Source of the DNA: UBA4615 sp044342535
Lineage (GTDB): Bacteria > Pseudomonadota > Gammaproteobacteria > Burkholderiales > Burkholderiaceae_E
Direction: 5' to 3'
Length of the DNA stretch: 5,376 nt
Assembly (NCBI GenBank): GCA_044342535.1
Contig: JBIIPQ010000310.1
Location: 1 to 5,376, forward strand
The notes beneath the pieces were generated by a model that saw only the letters and a list, made by a program, of their open reading frames with translations, had not been told where the DNA came from and did not search any database. The position numbers and the translations under genes are program-made. Below are positions 1 through 5,376 of this stretch, piece by piece; within the stretch, counting starts at the first letter, position 1; each line of letters starts with the position of its first letter.

Positions 1-661
1 CCGGCCGTTGCTCGCGCGAGATCGCACGCGCCTTCAGGAAGCTCTGCTGCCACTCGATCGGACGATTCCTCGTCGCGTCGGTGATCACGAAGCCGGGCGC
101 GATCACGTTGACCCGCACGCCCATCGGCCCGCACTCCTTCGCGAGGCCCTTGGTCATCGACAGCACCGCGCCCTTGGTCGCGACGTAGTGCAGGTAGCCG
201 GGCTGGCCGGCGACCGCGACGACCGACGCGATGTTGACGATCGCGCCCGAGCGTTGCTCGCGCATCGCCGGGATGACCGCCTTGCAGCACAGCCAGACGC
301 CCTTGACGTTGACCGAGAAGATCCGGTCCCAGATCACCGGGTCGAGCTCCTCGAACGGCGTGAGCTTGACCTCGCGGAAGTAGGCGGCGTTGTTGACGAG
401 GCCGTCGATGCGGCCGAATCGGTCGAGCGCGGCCTGGGCCATCGCCTGCACCGACGCGTCGTCCGACACGTCGACACGTACGGCGAGCGCACGGCCGCCG
501 GCCGCCTCGATGGCGGCGACGGTCTCGTCGGCCGCGTTCATGTCGGCGACGACGACGTTCGCGCCCTGGGCGGCGGCACCGACGGCGAACGCCTGGCCGA
601 TTCCGGTGGCCGCGCCGGTGACGATCACGGTACGGCCGGCGAGCAGGTCATGGGTGGACAT
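1..661 (-). CDS. Short-chain dehydrogenase/reductase (SDR), C-terminus cut by the window edge
   Basis: A classical SDR, a cytoplasmic NAD(P)-dependent oxidoreductase; 220 residues are present of a usual 250 or so, and the gene runs off the left edge. Read from the ATG at 661, the protein starts MSTHDLLAGRTVIVTGAATG. The Rossmann glycine motif TGAATGIG spans residues 15-22, and Asp40 closing the second beta strand favours NAD(H) over NADP(H). NNAA lies at 90-93. The catalytic set is complete: Asn118, Ser146, Tyr159 and Lys163 (YVATK). The PGF motif at 189-191 and the final REQRP match the normal C-terminal half of the fold. The start overlaps the livM-2 stop by 14 nt and has a GAGGA ribosome site 6 nt upstream, so it is coupled to the transporter operon. 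Such genes are often labelled 3-oxoacyl-ACP reductase or glucose dehydrogenase by default; the substrate here is unknown. A role in metabolising the imported compound is inferred from position only. Confidence 0.93.
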   Translation of the reverse strand, partial: MSTHDLLAGRTVIVTGAATGIGQAFAVGAAAQGANVVVADMNAADETVAAIEAAGGRALAVRVDVSDDASVQAMAQAALDRFGRIDGLVNNAAYFREVKLTPFEELDPVIWDRIFSVNVKGVWLCCKAVIPAMREQRSGAIVNIASVVAVAGQPGYLHYVATKGAVLSMTKGLAKECGPMGVRVNVIAPGFVITDATRNRPIEWQQSFLKARAISREQRP

Positions 662-1601
662 GGGTGGTCCTCGAGGAAGTGGGAGGGAAGGCGCGGCGCC
701 AGGCAGCGGCGAGCCGATGGACGAAGGCCTCGTCGAGCAGGCCGCGGGGCCGCACGCGCAGGAAGACCGCGACCAGCCCGCCGAAGACAACCATCCGCCA
801 GTCGCCGAACAGCTTCGACGTCTCGAGCAGGAACATGTCGAACGCGGCGCCGAGCAGCGGCCCGATCGGGGTGGCGAGGCCGCCGATCAGCGCGTAGCCG
901 ACCGCATGCACACCGAGCATCGGGTCGTAGGCGTTCGGGTCGATGAAGGTGAGGCGGTGCGCGTGCAGGCCGCCGCCGAGCGCGGCGAGCGCACCGGCGA
1001 GCGCGGCCGCCGCGACGCGCAGCCGCAGCACCGGCAGCCCCGAGGCCGCGGCGAGCCCGTCGTCGTGCCCGACCGCGGCCATCGCCGCGCCGGCCCGGGT
1101 GCGCCCGAGCCACACCAGCCCGACGAGCACCACCGCGAGCACCGCGAGCCCCATCGCGAGGAAGCGCTCGGGCGTCACCTGGTTCTCGAGCAGCCAGCGG
1201 ATGTCGCGGAAGCCGTCGACGCCGTCGGGACCGACCCAGCTGCCGTCGGGCTCGCGGACACGCAGCCGCCAGGTCAGCAGCCCGAGCCGCGTCAGTTCGG
1301 CGAACGCGAGCGTCGCGACCGCGTAGTGCAGCCCGCCGAGGCGCGCGGTGGCGAGCGCGACGCCGGCCGAGGCCAGCGCGCCCGTCGCCATGCCCGCGGC
1401 GAGCGCGGGTGCGAGCGGCCAGTGCGCGAGCGTGGTCGCGATGCCGGCCGCGTAGGCGCCGATCCCGAAGAAGGCCTGCTGCCCGAGCGAGATGCGGCCG
1501 GTGCGCAGCACCAGCCACGCCGACAGCGCGAGCAGCGACAGGATCACGACGTCGGTGGCCAGCCCGACGCCGCCGTCGGCCACGCAGAACGCATCACGCA
1601 T
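648..1601 (-). CDS. livM: LivM-type ABC importer permease, second copy (livM-2)
   Basis: An inner-membrane permease of the HAAT (branched-chain amino acid type) ABC importer family, 317 residues, normal for LivM. The N-terminal motif RISLGQQAFFGIGAYAAG (residues 36-53) is the LivM hallmark, followed by several hydrophobic segments. A predicted periplasmic loop has PDG at 118-120 and VGPDG at 123-127. The ATPase-coupling loop is at about 167-190 (from RTRAG to AAASGL); it lacks the arginine of the usual RA pair, reading MAAVG where livM-1 has RAVG. GDWR and a VRPRG end motif follow, then a basic tail ending HVHP. The ATG at 1601 is chosen because it starts just before the conserved region and overlaps the livH-2 stop by 8 nt; the frame stays open to 1760, but that extension lies inside livH-2. 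The ribosome site is weak, so coupling to livH-2 is likely. It presumably pairs with LivH-2 and uses the LivG/LivF made upstream. The substrate is unknown. Confidence 0.93.
   Translation of the reverse strand: MRDAFCVADGGVGLATDVVILSLLALSAWLVLRTGRISLGQQAFFGIGAYAAGIATTLAHWPLAPALAAGMATGALASAGVALATARLGGLHYAVATLAFAELTRLGLLTWRLRVREPDGSWVGPDGVDGFRDIRWLLENQVTPERFLAMGLAVLAVVLVGLVWLGRTRAGAAMAAVGHDDGLAAASGLPVLRLRVAAAALAGALAALGGGLHAHRLTFIDPNAYDPMLGVHAVGYALIGGLATPIGPLLGAAFDMFLLETSKLFGDWRMVVFGGLVAVFLRVRPRGLLDEAFVHRLAAAWRRAFPPTSSRTTHVHP
668..672 (-). promoter_or_regulatory. Ribosome binding site of the SDR gene
   Basis: GAGGA on the minus strand lies 6 nt before the ATG at 661, inside the last codons of livM-2. 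It decides the start: the other nearby ATG, at 651, is in a different frame from the SDR. Confidence 0.7.
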
Positions 1602-2544
1602 GGCTCGCCGCCGCGCCGGTCGGCCAGGTCCGCGCGCCGCGCCACAGCAGCACGGCCAGCAGCAGCGCCCAGGCGGTCGCGTCGCGGCCGATCGCGCCGA
1701 AGGCCGCCTGCGCGTGCGCCTCGACGACGCCGAGCACGACTGCACCGACGACCGCGCCACGCACCGAGCCGAGCCCGCCGATCATCGCGGCCACCAGCCC
1801 CTTGACCAGCATCCACATGCCGAACATCGGCGTGACCTGCCCCTCCATCGCGAGCACGATGCAGGCGGCGACGCCGGCGAGCGCGCAGGTGGCGAGGAAC
1901 GCGACGCGCTGCAGCCGCGGCACCGCGAGGCCGACGAGCTCCGCGGCGACCCGGTGGTCGGAGGCGGCCCGCCATGCGAGCCCGCCGCGCGTGCGCTCGA
2001 GCGCCTGCGCGATGCCCCATGCGAGCGCCAGCGCGAACGCCAGCGCCGCGAGCCGGTCGGGCCTCAGGCCGAGCGGCCCGAGCGCCCACTCGCCGGTGAC
2101 CGCGATCGACGGGAACGGGTTCAGGTGGCGCGGCAGCATCAGCACCGCGAGCTGCTCGAGCTGCATCCACAGCGCGAAGCTCGCCGCGAGCGCGACCACC
2201 TCGCGGCCGTCGGCGCCCGCGATCGTGCCGTGACCGCGCGAGGGGCCTGCCGCGTCGGCGCGCTCGGGGGGAAAGCACAGCCACTCGACGTACAGCCCTG
2301 CCAGCACGGTGACCGCGACCACCACGACCAGGACGCCCGCCGCGGGCACGCCATGGCGCGCGTACAGCCAGGCGCCGACGTAGGCGCCGAGCATCGCACC
2401 CGCGCCGTAGGCGAGGTTGACCCGCCGCAGCGTGCCGAAGCCGAGGGTCAGGCCGAGGGCGACCAGCGCGTACGGCCCCGCCTCGAGCAGACCGTCGAGC
2501 GTGCGCTGCGCGAGCAACAGGAGCAGCGCGCCGCCCTCGGTCAT
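1594..2544 (-). CDS. livH: LivH-type ABC importer permease, second copy (livH-2)
   Basis: An inner-membrane permease of the LivH family, 316 residues (the family is usually about 290-310). Family marks are: the segment VALGLTLGFGTLRRVNLAYG near residues 28-47, where most LivH proteins have NFAHG; the coupling loop RTRGGLAWRAASDHRVAAEL; and VKGLVAAMIGGLGSVRGAVV in the C-terminal half. Between the third hydrophobic segment and the next lies a polar stretch at about 92-114, rich in Gly, Pro, Arg and Asp, which is longer than in standard LivH. The following segment reads VALAASFALWMQLEQ, without the glycine of the common IATLGLS pattern. The ATG at 2544 is 1 nt after the livF stop and has only a weak ribosome site, so it is probably translated by coupling. 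The stop overlaps the livM-2 start by 8 nt. This is the more divergent of the two LivH copies and could serve a different substrate; that is inference. Confidence 0.92.
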   Translation of the reverse strand: MTEGGALLLLLAQRTLDGLLEAGPYALVALGLTLGFGTLRRVNLAYGAGAMLGAYVGAWLYARHGVPAAGVLVVVVAVTVLAGLYVEWLCFPPERADAAGPSRGHGTIAGADGREVVALAASFALWMQLEQLAVLMLPRHLNPFPSIAVTGEWALGPLGLRPDRLAALAFALALAWGIAQALERTRGGLAWRAASDHRVAAELVGLAVPRLQRVAFLATCALAGVAACIVLAMEGQVTPMFGMWMLVKGLVAAMIGGLGSVRGAVVGAVVLGVVEAHAQAAFGAIGRDATAWALLLAVLLWRGARTWPTGAAASHA

Positions 2545-2545
2545 G

Positions 2546-3262
2546 TCATGCCGCCTGGCGCCGGCCGAGGTAGGCGCGCTGCACGACGTCGTCCTCGGCG
2601 AGCTGGCCGGGCGTGCCGGAGAAGGCGACGCGGCCTTGCTCCATCAGGTAGAAGTGTTGCGCGACCTTCAGCGCCATGCGCGCGTTCTGCTCGACGAGGA
2701 ACACGGTCGTGCCCTCGGCGTGCAGCTGACGGATGATCGTGAAGATCTCGGCCACGACCTTCGGCGCGAGGCCGACCGAGGGCTCGTCCATCAGCAGCAG
2801 GCGCGGGCGCGACATCAGCGCGCGCGCCACCGCGAGCATCTGCTGCTCGCCGCCCGACAGCGTGCCGGCGAGCTGCCCGTCGCGCTCGGCGAGCCGCGGG
2901 AAGCGCGCCATCATCCGGTCGACGTCGGCCCGGATGCCGGCGCGGTCGCGCCGCCGGAACGCGCCCGCGTTGAGGTTCTCGCGCACGGTGAGCGCGGGGA
3001 ACACCAGGCGGTTCTCAGGCACCAGCGCGAGACCGCGCGCGACGATCTCGGCGGGCGAGCGGCCGACCAGCTCCTCGCCCTCGAAGCGGATCGAGCCGCG
3101 CTGCGGCCGCAGGATGCCGGCGAGCGTCATCATCAGCGTGGTCTTGCCGGCGCCGTTGGGCCCGAGCAGGCAGGTCACCTCGCCGGCCTTCGCCTCGAGG
3201 CTCACGCCCTTCAGCGCCTCGATCTTGCCGTAGGCGGTGGCGAGCTCGCGGATCTCCAGCAT
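2546..3262 (-). CDS. livF: LivF-type ABC importer ATPase
   Basis: A cytoplasmic ATPase subunit of the HAAT importer, 238 residues, the normal LivF size. It hydrolyses ATP with LivG to drive the permease pair. Visible motifs: Walker A GPNGAGKTT (34-42); VPENRLVF (81-88), with Glu83 at the Q-loop position as is usual in LivF; signature LSGGEQ (135-140); Walker B LLLMDEP (155-161); and VEQNA (190-194), where Gln replaces the H-loop His. The last substitution is a family trait and not a defect. The protein ends AYLGRRQAA. The ATG at 3262 is chosen because MLEIRELATAYG is the LivF N-terminus and a GAGGAG ribosome site lies 7 nt upstream; the frame stays open to 3709, but that part overlaps livG. 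The gap to livG is 11 nt, and livH-2 starts 1 nt after this stop. It is the only LivF in the window, so it may serve both permease pairs. Confidence 0.97.
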   Translation of the reverse strand: MLEIRELATAYGKIEALKGVSLEAKAGEVTCLLGPNGAGKTTLMMTLAGILRPQRGSIRFEGEELVGRSPAEIVARGLALVPENRLVFPALTVRENLNAGAFRRRDRAGIRADVDRMMARFPRLAERDGQLAGTLSGGEQQMLAVARALMSRPRLLLMDEPSVGLAPKVVAEIFTIIRQLHAEGTTVFLVEQNARMALKVAQHFYLMEQGRVAFSGTPGQLAEDDVVQRAYLGRRQAA

Positions 3263-3269
3263 CGTGCGT

Positions 3270-3275
3270 CTCCTC
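3270..3275 (-). promoter_or_regulatory. Ribosome binding site of livF
   Basis: GAGGAG on the minus strand lies 7 nt before the livF ATG at 3262 and overlaps the livG stop codon. It is the strongest Shine-Dalgarno match in the window and supports the 3262 start over the longer open frame. Confidence 0.75.
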
Positions 3276-4050
3276 AGGCCGCGAGCGCAGCCGACATCAG
3301 CTCGTCGCCGTCGTCGGCACCGAGGTACGCCGCCTTGACCTGCGGATCGTCCTGCACCTCGGCCGGCGTGCCCTCGGCGATCTTGCGGCCGAAGTTCAGC
3401 ACCACGACCCGGTCGCAGACGTTCATCACCAGGTCCATGTGGTGCTCGATCAGCAGGATCGTGCGGCCCTGCTCGCGCAGCGAGCGGATCCGCGCGTCGA
3501 GCTCGTCGATCTCCTCGGCATTCATGCCGGCGGCCGGCTCGTCGAGCAGCAGCAGCGGCGCGCCCGAGGCCGCGGCGCGCGCGAGCTCGAGGCGGCGCTG
3601 CTCGCCGAAGGCGAGGTTGCCGGCCAGCTGGTCGCGCTTGCCCGCGAGGCCGCTGAACTCGAGCAGCGACTCGGCCTGCTCGCGCGCGGCCGACGCACCG
3701 GCGAGCCACCGGGCCTTGAAGCCGGCCCAGCCGAGCTCGCGGACCACGGTCGCGGTCCAGACGTTCTGCCAGACGGTGAGCTGCGAGAACAGGCGGATGT
3801 TCTGGAAGGTACGCGCGATGCCGAGCTCGGCGCGCCGGTGCGGCGGCAGCGGCCCGATGTCGCGGCCCTCGAAGCGCAGCGCGCCGCGGGTGGGCGCATA
3901 GAGCCCCGCGATCAGGTTGACGGTGGTGCTCTTGCCCGAGCCGTTCGGGCCGATCAGGCCGAGGATCTCGCCGCGGCGGACCGTCAGGTCGAGCCCGTCG
4001 ATCGCCTTGACGCCACCGAAGTGCCGGGACAGGTCGGTGAGCTCAAGCAT
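3274..4050 (-). CDS. livG: LivG-type ABC importer ATPase
   Basis: A cytoplasmic ATPase subunit partnering LivF, 258 residues, the normal LivG length. Motifs in order: Walker A GPNGSGKST (34-42); Q-loop in RTFQNIRLF (Gln83); signature LAFGEQRRLELARA (146-159), a usual LivG variant of LSGGQ; Walker B LLLLDEPAAGMN (166-177); H-loop His203 in LIEHHMDLVM. The NFGRKIAEGTPAEV stretch and AYLGADD near the end are typical of the LivG C-terminal segment, with a short extra tail ending ALAA. The ATG at 4050 overlaps the livM-1 stop by 8 nt and has GAAGG 6 nt upstream. All catalytic residues are present, so the protein should be active. It is the only LivG here and by position belongs first to the livH-1/livM-1 pair. 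Confidence 0.97.
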   Translation of the reverse strand: MLELTDLSRHFGGVKAIDGLDLTVRRGEILGLIGPNGSGKSTTVNLIAGLYAPTRGALRFEGRDIGPLPPHRRAELGIARTFQNIRLFSQLTVWQNVWTATVVRELGWAGFKARWLAGASAAREQAESLLEFSGLAGKRDQLAGNLAFGEQRRLELARAAASGAPLLLLDEPAAGMNAEEIDELDARIRSLREQGRTILLIEHHMDLVMNVCDRVVVLNFGRKIAEGTPAEVQDDPQVKAAYLGADDGDELMSAALAA

Positions 4051-4975
4051 GGCGGGCCTTCGTGTCGACGGCGCCCTTCGGACGCGAGGCGGCGCGCCGC
4101 GATGCCGACGGCTGCCACAGCGGCGAGGACAGCATGCCGCCCGGCCGCACCAGCATCACGACGACGATCAGCGCGCCGAACAGCAGGCTGCGCCAGTCGC
4201 CGAGGAAGCGCAGCCCCTCGATCAGCACGCCCTGGATGAACACCACCGCGAGCACCGTGCCCGCGAGGCTCTTCAGGCCGCCGAGGATCGGGTAGGCGAT
4301 CGCGAAGGTGGCCAGCAGGATCGTGAAGTTCGAGTGCTCGATGTGCGTGGTGGTGTGGCTGAACAGGCCTCCGGAGAGCCCCGCGATCGCGCCACCGATG
4401 CCGAAGGCCGACACCTTGGCCGCGGTCAGGTCGACGCCCGCACTCTGCGCGGCGACCTCGTCCTCGCCGACGGCGCGCCACAGCGTGCCGATCCGCGATC
4501 GGTCGAGCCACCACAGCACGAGCATCACGCCCGCCACCAGCGACCAGATCAGCGCGAGCACGTCCCACGCGGTCCAGCCGTTGCTCTGGAAGTAGCGGAT
4601 GCCGCCGAAGCCGAGGCCGCCGTCCGGGCCGACCGGACCGTCGGGTCCCTGCACGCGCCACTTGAAGTTGAAGAACACCAGCCGGACGATCTCGGCGAAC
4701 GCAGTGGTCGCGACCACCAGCATCAGCCCCTTCACCCGCAGCGCCGGGAAGCCCACCGCGACCGCGACGGCCGCGGAGACCAGCGAGCCGACCGCGAGCG
4801 CCCACGGCAGCGGCCAGCCGGCCATCACCGTCAGCATGCCCGCCGCGTACGCGCCGATCGCGAAGAAGCCGCCCTGCGCGAGGCTCACCTGCCCGGTGTG
4901 CAGCACGCACCAGGCCGACAGGCCGAGCAGCGTGTGAACGCCGATGACCTGCGCGAGGCCGAGGTAGAAGTCCAC
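4043..4975 (-). CDS. livM: LivM-type ABC importer permease, first copy (livM-1), GTG start
   Basis: An inner-membrane permease of the HAAT importer family, 310 residues. It begins VDFYLGLAQVIGVHTLLGLS, then has the LivM hallmark QVSLAQGGFFAIGAYAAG (29-46). A predicted periplasmic loop carries GPDG twice (110-113 and 116-119), then GFGGIRYF (122-129). The coupling loop is RSRIGTLWRAVGEDEVAAQS (159-178) followed by AGV, close to the family consensus. FAIAYPILGGLKSLAGTVLA, GDWR and VRPGGM follow, then a basic 30-residue C-terminal tail rich in Arg, Ser and Ala. I chose the GTG at 4975: it sits 2 nt after the livH-1 stop, has GGAG 9 nt upstream, and starts at the usual LivM N-terminus. The frame is open to 5314, but that region is livH-1. 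The stop overlaps the livG start by 8 nt. It forms the membrane channel with LivH-1. Confidence 0.95.
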   Translation of the reverse strand: MDFYLGLAQVIGVHTLLGLSAWCVLHTGQVSLAQGGFFAIGAYAAGMLTVMAGWPLPWALAVGSLVSAAVAVAVGFPALRVKGLMLVVATTAFAEIVRLVFFNFKWRVQGPDGPVGPDGGLGFGGIRYFQSNGWTAWDVLALIWSLVAGVMLVLWWLDRSRIGTLWRAVGEDEVAAQSAGVDLTAAKVSAFGIGGAIAGLSGGLFSHTTTHIEHSNFTILLATFAIAYPILGGLKSLAGTVLAVVFIQGVLIEGLRFLGDWRSLLFGALIVVVMLVRPGGMLSSPLWQPSASRRAASRPKGAVDTKARHA

Positions 4976-4977
4976 GC

Positions 4978-5376
4978 TCAGTCCCTCCCGCCGGGCGCGG
5001 CGAACAGGCCGCCGGGACGGAACACCAGGAACGCGAACAGCAGCGCCATCACGTAGATGTCGCGCTCGCCGACGCCGCGCACGAACTGGAAGAAGTTCTC
5101 GAGTCCACCGACCAGCAGCCCCGCGACGATCGCACCGGGCACGCTGCCGAGCCCGCCGATCACGGTGACCACCAGCCCCTTGACGGTGAGCGGCAGCGTC
5201 AGCAGCGGCGACAGCATCCCGATCGCCGCGCCCGTCATCGCGCCGGCGGTGCCGCCGAGCAGCCCCGCGATCACGAAGGTGCTGGCGTTGGTGCGGTCCA
5301 CGCTCATGCCGCACAGCCGCGCGGCGACCGGCTGCTGCGCGACCGCACGCGTGGCGAGCCCCAGGCGCGTGCGGGT
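4978..5376 (-). CDS. livH: LivH-type ABC importer permease, first copy (livH-1), N-terminus cut by the window edge
   Basis: The C-terminal 132 residues of a LivH permease of about 290-300; the gene enters from the right edge in frame from base 5376. The first visible residues, TRTRLGLATRAVAQQPVAAR, are the ATPase-coupling loop and match the usual RTRLGRAMRAVAQ pattern closely. They are followed by MSVDRTNASTFVIAGLLGG, the conserved VKGLVVTVIGGLGSVPGAIV, a hydrophobic segment and the end FRPGGLFAAPGGRD. The ATG at 5307 is internal (the Met before SVDRTN) and is not the start, because the conserved coupling loop lies upstream of it in the same frame. The stop is 2 nt before the livM-1 GTG. This copy is nearer the family consensus than livH-2. 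The rest of the gene, and perhaps a periplasmic binding protein, should lie beyond 5376. Confidence 0.95.
   Translation of the reverse strand, partial: TRTRLGLATRAVAQQPVAARLCGMSVDRTNASTFVIAGLLGGTAGAMTGAAIGMLSPLLTLPLTVKGLVVTVIGGLGSVPGAIVAGLLVGGLENFFQFVRGVGERDIYVMALLFAFLVFRPGGLFAAPGGRD
4985..4988 (-). promoter_or_regulatory. Ribosome binding site of livM-1
   Basis: GGAG in a GGGAGGGAC context on the minus strand lies 9 nt before the GTG at 4975, inside the last codons of livH-1. It supports a non-ATG start, since no in-frame ATG is nearby. Confidence 0.6.

Noticed and set aside
8..946. 312-residue plus-strand open frame over the SDR
   Set aside because: The minus-strand SDR has all catalytic motifs in frame, whereas this frame is Arg/Asp/His-rich with no motif.
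648..1760. Longer livM-2 start at 1760
   Set aside because: The extra 53 residues lie inside livH-2 and show no LivM similarity; the ATG at 1601 fits the family and the 8-nt overlap.
390..1805. 471-residue plus-strand open frame
   Set aside because: It is antisense to livM-2 and livH-2, is low-complexity in Arg, Gly, Ala, Glu and Pro, and shows no domain motif. Long antisense frames are expected in such GC-rich DNA.
1492..2736. 414-residue plus-strand open frame
   Set aside because: An Arg/Ala/His/Glu-rich shadow of livH-2 and livF, with no recognisable fold or motif.
2546..3709. Longer livF start, or a fused protein, at 3709
   Set aside because: The first 149 residues are an Arg-rich out-of-frame reading of livG; LivF proper begins at the 3262 ATG with a GAGGAG ribosome site.
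2417..3901. 494-residue plus-strand open frame
   Set aside because: Antisense to livF and livG, whose Walker and signature motifs are clear on the minus strand; this frame has none.
3274..4050. LivG signature LAFGEQ as a defect
   Set aside because: LivG proteins commonly have LAYGQ-like signatures, so this is a family trait. The Gln at the LivF H-loop position is likewise normal for LivF.
3917..5056. 379-residue plus-strand open frame
   Set aside because: Antisense shadow of livM-1, rich in Arg, His, Gln and Asp, with no membrane segment or motif.
4043..5314. Longer livM-1 start at 5314
   Set aside because: The extension is an out-of-frame reading of livH-1; the GTG at 4975 matches the LivM N-terminus.

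Overview
The window is one unbroken, tightly packed minus-strand gene run in very GC-rich DNA (roughly 70% G+C by eye, not counted), with strong G/C preference at third codon positions. It looks like a chromosomal transport and catabolism operon from a high-GC Pseudomonadota. A Burkholderiales-type betaproteobacterium is my best guess, but nothing here fixes the taxon.

In transcription order (right to left) it holds: the 3' part of a LivH-type permease (livH-1, cut by the right edge); a LivM-type permease (livM-1, GTG start); the LivG and LivF ATPases; a second LivH-type permease (livH-2); a second LivM-type permease (livM-2); and a short-chain dehydrogenase/reductase (SDR) cut by the left edge just before its C-terminus. 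Gaps are 1-11 nt or the genes overlap by 8-14 nt, so there is no room for internal promoters or terminators, and translational coupling is likely throughout. No stretch longer than 11 nt lies outside a gene.

The first six genes encode the membrane and ATPase parts of a branched-chain-amino-acid-type (HAAT family) ABC importer. The usual layout is one LivH, one LivM, one LivG and one LivF plus a periplasmic binding protein. Here two complete permease pairs flank a single ATPase pair, and no binding protein is visible. The second pair is the more divergent: LivH-2 has an altered first motif and a polar insertion, and LivM-2 has lost a conserved arginine in its ATPase-coupling loop. One reading is two importers sharing one ATPase pair; another is a mixed complex. 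The coupled SDR, with complete cofactor and catalytic motifs, suggests that the imported compound or a product of it is oxidised or reduced. The substrate cannot be read from the sequence.

I found no RNA genes, mobile elements, CRISPR arrays or terminators. The large plus-strand open frames are antisense shadows of GC-rich genes. The most unusual point is the duplicated permease pair around one ATPase pair, not a wholly new kind of system.
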